Source of the DNA: WRDS01 sp964492775
GTDB lineage: Bacteria > Actinomycetota > Coriobacteriia > Anaerosomatales > PHET01
Assembly: GCA_964492775.1 (NCBI GenBank)
Contig: CAZBLH010000050.1
Coordinates: 1-6,472, forward strand
DNA: 6,472 bases
Reading direction: 5' to 3'
Part shown: in pieces, positions 1-3,877 of the stretch
How positions within the stretch are numbered: position 1 is the first letter of the stretch
How the letters are laid out: the number at the start of each line of letters is the position of its first letter
The notes under the pieces: generated by a model
Told to the model about the DNA's origin: nothing
Database searches by the model: none
Seen by the model: only the letters and a program-made list of their open reading frames with translations
Position numbers and translations under genes: made by a program

Positions 1-99
1 ACCTATCTCCTGCACGTCCTCGCGGACCTCGCACATCTCCGTCTCCAGTCTCACGAGGCGCTCACCATCGTTTTGCGGGTGTGGCGCTGCGGCGCTCAA
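1..99 (-). CDS. Partial small coiled-coil protein, XhlA-like in position (N-terminal 33 residues)
   Basis: Only the first 33 residues are in the window; the frame is still open at the left edge. I chose the TTG start at 99-97 because a GGAG Shine-Dalgarno (plus 106-109) lies 6 bases upstream, overlapping the end of the holin-like gene. An ATG a little further in, in another frame, reaches a stop after five codons. The peptide begins MSAAAPHPQNDGERL. From residue 15 it shows L15, L18, M22, V25, V29 and I32, the regular 3-4 spacing of a coiled coil. In Gram-positive phages a short coiled-coil protein with a C-terminal membrane anchor (XhlA/haemolysin type) often sits beside the holin. That role is inferred from position and form, and the membrane anchor cannot be seen here. 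It could equally be another small coiled-coil protein. The gap to the upstream gene is 3 bases, so the two are probably co-translated. Confidence 0.55.
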   Translation of the reverse strand, partial: MSAAAPHPQNDGERLVRLETEMCEVREDVQEIG

Positions 100-102
100 G
101 GA

Positions 103-294
103 CTACTCCGCAGGTGTGTTCAGGCGTGCGAGGAGGCCGACGAGCGCTGCGAAGACCGCGGATGCCACGGCCACAGCCTCGGTCACCTGGTCGGCGGTGA
201 TCGCGTCGAAGAACACCACCGCGATCGCCACAGCGACCGCCACGACCATAAGCGCGACATACAGCCAGCCGCGCACGTTCGGGTTCGAGAACAT
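103..294 (-). CDS. Holin-like small membrane protein, two transmembrane helices
   Basis: A 63-residue protein with two hydrophobic segments, about residues 10-29 (WLYVALMVVAVAVAIAVVFF) and 40-57 (AVAVASAVFAALVGLLAR). A short turn with D30 and D35 separates them, and the protein ends LNTPAE. Size, topology and position after an endolysin are those of small phage holins. Holins form the membrane lesion that lets the endolysin reach the peptidoglycan, or collapse the membrane potential. The start ATG at 294-292 has the best ribosome site in the window, GAGGAGG 4 bases upstream. The strong site suggests translation independent of the genes before it. The next gene starts 3 bases after its stop. 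The holin role is inferred from topology and context. Short two-helix membrane proteins diverge too fast to assign firmly by eye, and an accessory membrane protein remains possible. Confidence 0.7.
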   Translation of the reverse strand: MFSNPNVRGWLYVALMVVAVAVAIAVVFFDAITADQVTEAVAVASAVFAALVGLLARLNTPAE

Positions 295-311
295 GATGCC
301 TCCTCGGGTAG
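295..311 (-). promoter_or_regulatory. Strong ribosome binding site for the holin-like gene
   Basis: On the minus strand CCGAGGAGGCATC directly precedes the ATG at 294. GAGGAGG is a perfect anti-16S match with a 4-base spacer. It fixes the start of the small holin-like gene and is much stronger than the site at the endolysin start, where no purine-rich stretch is visible. Confidence 0.75.
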
Positions 312-430
312 GTTTCTGCGATCAGGATGCGGGGAGCGTCACCCGGCGCAAGGGTCCACCAGTGGGGAGAGCGCATCGGCCTGCTGCAGGTCGGCACCTT
401 CTGGTGCTCCAGCGTCGCCAACGCGCTCGG
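295..430. other. Intergenic stretch with no recognised gene
   Basis: Between the Abi-like fragment and the holin-like gene there are about 136 bases in which I recognise no complete gene, RNA gene or terminator; only the holin ribosome site at the left end is clear. A short plus-strand frame (327-434, 35 codons, ATG start) has G or C at the third position in 26 of its last 27 codons. It ends in the same CTAG that ends the Abi-like fragment on the other strand. The same physical positions are also third positions of the minus frame that continues past the Abi stop, so this bias cannot tell which strand, if either, was coding. It may be decayed coding DNA left by the event that truncated the Abi gene. 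Confidence 0.4.
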
Positions 431-544
431 CTAGCTGACGCTCTTCAGGCAACGGATCAGCTCATCGCGGTCGCACTCCATGCCGCGGCCGATAAGCTGG
501 TCCGCCTGCTGCTCGTGCGTCAGAGCGGGCTTGGTGTACTCCAT
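431..544 (-). pseudogene. Truncated N-terminus of an Abi_2 (AbiD/AbiF-type) abortive-infection protein
   Basis: A 37-codon frame starting at ATG 544-542, with GGGGG 6 bases upstream as a plausible ribosome site. It begins MEYTKPALTHEQQADQLI and continues with a G-x(5)-DRDELI-x(2)-LKSV pattern. Abi_2 family proteins begin in just this way: YxKPxLTxEQQxxLLxxRG, then an acidic patch, then a leucine segment leading into NYYRLSGY. Here the frame reads LKSVS and stops at TAG, exactly where NYYRLSGY would begin. None of the three minus frames downstream restores that motif. Full Abi_2 proteins are roughly 300 residues, so about nine tenths is missing and an abortive-infection function is not expected. 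It lies between endolysin and holin-like genes, behind a terminator-like hairpin, which fits a moron gene that was inserted and then mostly deleted. A retained short peptide with a new role is possible but unsupported. Family recognition is from memory of the conserved N-terminus. Confidence 0.65.
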
Positions 545-554
545 GAACGCCCCC

Positions 555-605
555 GGAAAAGGAAAGACCCGCCGAGTGAGCATCGTTGAGAGGCTTGGCG
601 GGTTT
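555..605 (-). terminator. Intrinsic terminator-like hairpin after the endolysin gene
   Basis: On the minus strand ACCCGCCAAG (plus 594-603) pairs with CTCGGCGGGT (plus 567-576): seven perfect GC-rich pairs, one A-C mismatch, then two more pairs, around a 17-base loop. The stem is followed by CTTTCCTTTTCC, a pyrimidine tract richer in T than its surroundings. It lies about 70 bases past the endolysin stop and just before the Abi-like fragment. Tail and tape measure transcripts could end or be attenuated here. The T run is interrupted by C and the loop is long, so termination may be partial. Confidence 0.5.
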
Positions 606-614
606 GCTGAGTAG

Positions 615-643
615 ATTCTACCCACGCCGGTCGATCGGCGCAA
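615..643 (-). promoter_or_regulatory. Candidate promoter upstream of the Abi-like fragment and holin-like gene
   Basis: On the minus strand TTGCGC (plus 638-643) and TAGAAT (plus 615-620) are separated by exactly 17 bases. TAGAAT matches the consensus -10 box at five of six positions; TTGCGC matches the -35 box only at TTG. Predicted transcription would begin just ahead of the terminator-like hairpin at 567-603, so the hairpin would sit in the leader and could act as an attenuator. One good box and one poor box in high-GC DNA can arise by chance. Confidence 0.25.
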
Positions 644-672
644 CAACAAGTCCGAACCACCAGGCCGCGCGC

Positions 673-1461
673 CTAGAAGTCGGCGACAATCTCCTTGATG
701 GCCTTCAGGGCGGCGTCCTTTGCGGCGTCGCTCCCGGGCTTTCTGCCCTGATTGCGCACGACCATCGAGGTGGACAGCCCGTCGGTTATCGAGTGCATCT
801 CAAGTCCGTGCGCCTTCGCGTAGGCGATGTAGGCGTCGAGGTTCGCGCCGAGCTCGGCGTGCACCGACACCGCGATCTCGCCTTCCAAGAGGTTGTCCTG
901 GTACTTCACGGCGAGCTTTTTCAGCGCGTCGCGGTGTGCGCCGAAGTCCACGATCGTCGCCTCGGCGAATCGTCTCTCTGCCACGGGTGCCTCCTTGGCG
1001 ATGACCCGCGCCTTGAACGTCTCCCAGTGCGGGAGTATCTTGCGCGGGCAGTCTTTCCCGGTCCACGATTTGTGCGTCCGAAGCGTGGTCACGCCTTTTG
1101 CGTTGAAGCCCGCCGGTGCGGTGCCCGCCATCATCGCGCGCATGAGCGCGACGGCGTTGCTCTCGGCGGCGGCGTGACGCCTGGGGTCGGTGAACTCGCA
1201 GACCTCGATGCCGATACTCGAGGAGTTGGCAGACCCGGCGTGCCACGACCTCTCATCGAGCGGCACCATCAGCACGGCCTCGATGTCGTCCACCGCGATG
1301 TGCGCCGAAGCCCTGAGGTCCCGCGAGCCGAAGTAGGTCGCGACGTTTTTTGCGGTCGCGTCGGGATCTGCGGTGTTGTGGACGGTAATCGAGGTCGCCT
1401 TGAGAGCGGTACCGGGGCGCTGTGGACGGGAGGTTGGTATGAGCTGCGTGCGGTATCTCAT
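673..1461 (-). CDS. Phage endolysin: N-acetylmuramoyl-L-alanine amidase (Amidase_2 family) with unidentified C-terminal domain
   Basis: A 262-residue zinc amidase that cuts the bond between N-acetylmuramic acid and L-alanine of peptidoglycan to release progeny phage. The Amidase_2 fold spans about residues 15-155. Visible motifs are the first zinc histidine in SITVHNTADP (H28), SAHIAVDD (H54), the WHAGS segment (W73-S77), IGIEVCEF with E86, and the last ligands in LRTHKSWTGKDCPRKI (H130 and C138). The set is complete, so the enzyme should be active. No signal peptide is present, so it should need a holin for export, and a holin-like gene lies downstream. Residues about 165-262 form a second region I do not recognise, possibly a wall-binding or regulatory domain. 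The ATG at 1461 is 21 bases after the Tal stop. No clear Shine-Dalgarno precedes it, only a GC-rich hairpin, and no other start lies upstream of the catalytic HN within this frame. It may be translated by coupling to the gene before it. Confidence 0.92.
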   Translation of the reverse strand: MRYRTQLIPTSRPQRPGTALKATSITVHNTADPDATAKNVATYFGSRDLRASAHIAVDDIEAVLMVPLDERSWHAGSANSSSIGIEVCEFTDPRRHAAAESNAVALMRAMMAGTAPAGFNAKGVTTLRTHKSWTGKDCPRKILPHWETFKARVIAKEAPVAERRFAEATIVDFGAHRDALKKLAVKYQDNLLEGEIAVSVHAELGANLDAYIAYAKAHGLEMHSITDGLSTSMVVRNQGRKPGSDAAKDAALKAIKEIVADF

Positions 1462-1481
1462 GCCCCGACTGTGCGGGGGGC
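1462..1481 (-). promoter_or_regulatory. Short hairpin abutting the endolysin start codon
   Basis: The Tal-endolysin gap contains GCCCC (plus 1462-1466) and GGGGC (plus 1477-1481), five perfect GC pairs around a 10-base loop. On the transcript the second arm ends at the base before the endolysin ATG. No purine-rich Shine-Dalgarno is visible in the gap. The hairpin could hold down endolysin translation until ribosomes finishing the tail gene open it. That role is inference, and five-pair stems are common in high-GC DNA. Confidence 0.25.
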
Positions 1482-1482
1482 G

Positions 1483-2820
1483 TCACCGGAGCGACGCGAT
1501 GTAGCGCGAGACATCCATCTCAGGTTTTCCGAGCACGACCTCGACCGTCTCCGGCTCGACGTTGCTCGATCGCACCTCGACGACCCGCTGCACGGCGCGG
1601 ATGGGCGGCACGGCACGGGAGTCTACGACAAGCACGGTGTCCCCGCACCTGATTCGCTCGTCTGAAGGCGTCTGTCCCGGTTTCTGCGCGGGAAGGCGGT
1701 CGAGCGCGACGGCTTGAGCGGCGTAGCTGTACCTCGGCTGCTTGCGCTCCTGCAGCCACTCCCACGCCTTCGCGAGCAATCTCCCCGCCGAGGTCTCGTT
1801 GCTGTCCTCGTACTTGCCGGTGCGGTGCGCGAGTCCCGAGGAGGTCGGGATGCCGTAGGTCTCGAGCGCCCCCTGGTCGGCGACCCACACCCTAGTCGCG
1901 GGCTTATCCACGGGGTCGCCGTCGCCGGTGTCCCATTCAGCGTCAGCGAACGTCAGCCCGTCCTTGCCGATTCCGATGACTCTGGTGTAGACCTCGCCGC
2001 CGTCGCCGGTGCGGGTCATCGAGATGGTGTCGCGGGCGTACCTCAGGACCCGCCCCGTCCAGCGCCCCCGGCCCTTCACTAGATCGATGTGGCGCCCGGT
2101 GATGCGGTTGCCGTTGATCTCGACCCGGGTGACGATCTCCAGCCCGAGTCGTCCCGACAAGTCGAGCACGCACGCCCAGATGGTGGGGTAGCTCATCCAG
2201 TCCGAGGCGGTGTCGGAGTCAAGCGTGATGGACTCGTTCGATTCGACGACCCCCGGCGTCCAGCGCGTCCCGGCTAAGAGGTCGGTCAGGATCTCCAAGC
2301 CGGTATCGTCGGTGTAGGTCGTGGGAAACTGGAGGTCTGAGAGCAGGTCGTCCTGAGCGCTGTCCTCGCATTGCGCCGATTTGGTCTGAGCCGCCGAGGC
2401 GTAGGAGGTCGAGCGGATGGTGAACGCCCTCGGGATGCCGTCCGCGTCGGCGAAGACGACCTCGGCCTTCTCCGTGACGTTCTCGGCGAGCTCTTGAGGC
2501 ACCGATAACTCGTAGGTGTGGTAGAAGCTTCCCGCCTCGACTCTCTCGATGTGGGTATCTGAGAGGACGTTTCTGCCGAAGCCGAAGACCGACCGCTGCC
2601 CATCGGGTGCGATCACCCAGAGCGCCCTGACAGGCGGCGGCGGGTCCTTCTTCGGCGGCGGGTCCTCGAGTTCGACCATGACGAGGACTTGTGCGACCCG
2701 CCGTTCGACAGGGTATGCCTCGTGCTCGACAAAGACGAGCGCCTGTGTGGTGCGCCGCTCGAAGACCGGCAGAAACTCCACACAGGCAAGAGCCTGAGTC
2801 GCGCGAACATCGTCTGCCAT
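1483..2820 (-). CDS. Prophage tail protein, Tal/gp27-like hub (Prophage_tail family), with N-terminal triple repeat
   Basis: A 445-residue baseplate hub protein that in related phages sits under Dit and closes the tail tube. From about residue 65 it fits the Prophage_tail/Tal family: an N-terminal beta region (YELSVPQELAENV, 103-115), LLAGTRWTPGVV (181-192), a segment where the family shows a regular DLSGRLGLEI (220-229), the IDLVKGRG turn (245-252), YTRVIGIGKDGLTF (278-291), a helix at AGRLLAKAWEWLQE (345-358), PRYSYAAQAVAL (362-373) and RCGDTVLVVD (391-400) close to the end. It lacks the C-terminal peptidase or fibre extension common in Tal proteins, so the sequence shows no cell-wall-degrading part. 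Residues 5-52 hold three degenerate repeats of about 17-18 residues, followed by a DPPPKKDPPPP linker. The ATG start is 4 bases after the preceding stop, in tight operon packing. The family is fairly sure; the repeat's role is unknown. Confidence 0.85.
   Translation of the reverse strand: MADDVRATQALACVEFLPVFERRTTQALVFVEHEAYPVERRVAQVLVMVELEDPPPKKDPPPPVRALWVIAPDGQRSVFGFGRNVLSDTHIERVEAGSFYHTYELSVPQELAENVTEKAEVVFADADGIPRAFTIRSTSYASAAQTKSAQCEDSAQDDLLSDLQFPTTYTDDTGLEILTDLLAGTRWTPGVVESNESITLDSDTASDWMSYPTIWACVLDLSGRLGLEIVTRVEINGNRITGRHIDLVKGRGRWTGRVLRYARDTISMTRTGDGGEVYTRVIGIGKDGLTFADAEWDTGDGDPVDKPATRVWVADQGALETYGIPTSSGLAHRTGKYEDSNETSAGRLLAKAWEWLQERKQPRYSYAAQAVALDRLPAQKPGQTPSDERIRCGDTVLVVDSRAVPPIRAVQRVVEVRSSNVEPETVEVVLGKPEMDVSRYIASLR
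2632..2808 (-). repeat. Three protein-level repeats and proline-rich linker at the N-terminus of the Tal-like protein
   Basis: The three units are VRATQALACVEFLPVFE, RRTTQALVFVEHEAYPVE and RRVAQVLVMVELEDPPP. The shared pattern is arginine, then a small residue, glutamine, four or five hydrophobic residues and glutamate. The glutamines are 17 and 18 residues apart, as are the glutamates. The linker that follows contains a 13-base direct repeat (2636-2648 and 2654-2666, offset 18 bases), encoding the two DPPP blocks. The three main units differ in DNA, so they are old or under protein-level selection. Confidence 0.8.
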
Positions 2821-2824
2821 CGGA

Positions 2825-3877
2825 CTACCCGGTGCTCGAGGCTTTGATGCTGACTTTTATGTTCGCGAGGTCGGCGTACTCCCATGATTCCGAGTCAGCG
2901 GGATTGGCCGTGAGGAAGGGGCCTATTATCTTGGTGTAGCTCGTCGGGAGCGCAGCGGGCGGCGCCCACGACTTGACGCCTCCCGAGACGATGCCGGGAA
3001 CCACCGTGGCGGCCGAAGCCGAGTCGAGTTTACGCGCCACTATCTCCGTCCAGACCCCTGCGATGACGAGACCCGTCAGGTCGGGGGGTGCCGCGACGTC
3101 GTAGATGTCCTCGGCCCCCGTGGAAGAGGTCGTCACGTAGGTCGTCTCGTCGTCGGGCGGTGTCTCGTCCACCATCGCGTAGTTGTCCGAGCCGGCCGAC
3201 GCGCTCCAGTCTTTCGTCGCGGTGTCGGCTTCGGGTTTGAGCGCGATGACCTTGCCGAGCCCCGGCCACGAGTTCTGCGTGCTGCCGGTCGGTGTGTTGA
3301 TGGCGATGTCGTCGATATAGGTGTTGTTGCCCGAGGACTGCGAGGCGGAGAGGCGGCCGATGTTTAGCAGGGTGAGGTACTGCCACGACTTTTCCTGATA
3401 TTCGGTGAGGTCGCCCGACCAGATGATCTCGGGAATCGAGGAGTTGACGCAGACCTCGACGATGCTGTTCCCACCCGGAACGAGTTTCACGTGCATCTGG
3501 ACCACGTAATAGCTGAACGTCGAGATGGCTGTGGTGCCCGTCGCCACGACGGTGTAGGAGTTGGCTCCGGTCGCTATCCCTAACACGACCTTTCCCGACA
3601 CGAGTCCGACATAGAGCAAGGGCAGGCTCGCGCTTCCGTCGAAGGCGAAAACTCCGTAGAGCACGCAGGGGTCGGTGCTTGGGCGGTGCGCGAGCTTGAA
3701 AAAATACTCGGTGCCGTTCGGCAATGGGATATGGCGATAGTACGTGGAGCTGTTGAGCCACAAGGCGTAGTCGCCCGAGCGTACGCTGGAGGTGGATATC
3801 GTACCTCCGCTCCCGGTCCAGTCGGCGGGCCTGGTGCCGCCCTCGAAGCCCTCGGTGAGGATTCGCACTACAGCCAC
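2825..3877 (-). CDS. Two-part jellyroll-like (LamG-like) phage tail/baseplate protein
   Basis: A 350-residue structural protein, probably surface-exposed at the tail tip. Residues about 5-195 are beta-rich and look like a concanavalin/LamG-type jellyroll. They open with RILTEGFEGG and SVRSGDYALWLN and close with NIGRLSASQSSGNNTYIDDIAI, a usual last strand in this fold. Residues about 205-350 form a second domain (DNYAMVDETPPDDETTYV, then DVAAPPDLTGLVIAGVW and ARKLDSASAA) of a type I associate with phage structural proteins. Jellyroll domains of this kind bind sugars or protein surfaces, so host recognition is a reasonable inference but not shown. The GTG start at 3877 lies inside the Dit gene, overlapping its end by 10 bases. 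A GAGAAAGAG purine run precedes it closely. The stop is 4 bases before the Tal-like start. No catalytic motif is visible. Confidence 0.7.
   Translation of the reverse strand: MAVVRILTEGFEGGTRPADWTGSGGTISTSSVRSGDYALWLNSSTYYRHIPLPNGTEYFFKLAHRPSTDPCVLYGVFAFDGSASLPLLYVGLVSGKVVLGIATGANSYTVVATGTTAISTFSYYVVQMHVKLVPGGNSIVEVCVNSSIPEIIWSGDLTEYQEKSWQYLTLLNIGRLSASQSSGNNTYIDDIAINTPTGSTQNSWPGLGKVIALKPEADTATKDWSASAGSDNYAMVDETPPDDETTYVTTSSTGAEDIYDVAAPPDLTGLVIAGVWTEIVARKLDSASAATVVPGIVSGGVKSWAPPAALPTSYTKIIGPFLTANPADSESWEYADLANIKVSIKASSTG

Noticed and set aside
276..295. GGGTTCGAG resembling a tRNA T-arm
   Set aside because: The matching acceptor, D and anticodon arms are absent, and the stretch lies in the start of the holin-like gene.
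62..421. Minus-strand frame of 119 codons with a TTG start overlapping the holin-like gene
   Set aside because: It has no ribosome site and a very arginine- and glycine-rich second half. It covers the holin-like gene, which has a perfect ribosome site and two clear membrane helices, in another frame.
339..452. Minus-strand frame of 37 codons (TTG start) reading MPEERQLAERVGDAG
   Set aside because: Only about 60% of its third positions are G/C, unlike the real genes here, and it has no ribosome site. It is probably a shadow in the other frame of the same stretch.
116..589. Plus-strand frame of 157 codons across the holin-like gene and Abi fragment
   Set aside because: It begins inside and opposite the holin-like gene. 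Its translation is low in hydrophobic structure, arginine/alanine rich and has no ribosome site.
625..640. CGCCGGTCGATCGGCG near-palindrome, considered as a terminator or operator
   Set aside because: A five-pair stem with no T tract on either strand. Short GC palindromes are frequent in this DNA, and it overlaps the spacer of the candidate promoter, so an operator remains only a remote possibility.
431..649. Longer form of the Abi-like frame starting at TTG 649 (72 codons)
   Set aside because: The extra 35 residues run through the terminator-like hairpin and candidate promoter and do not match the Abi_2 N-terminus, whereas the ATG at 544 has a nearby G-rich site and starts exactly at the family start.
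586..1665. Long plus-strand open frame (359 codons) opposite the endolysin and the end of the Tal-like gene
   Set aside because: It lies antisense to two genes with clear families and intact motifs. Its translation is rich in R, G, H and V with no recognisable domain, as expected for a shadow frame in high-GC DNA.
2636..2666. 13-base direct repeat GGCGGCGGGTCCT considered as a possible recombination or attachment site
   Set aside because: It encodes the repeated DPPP blocks of a proline linker and is explained by codon repetition at an 18-base in-frame offset.
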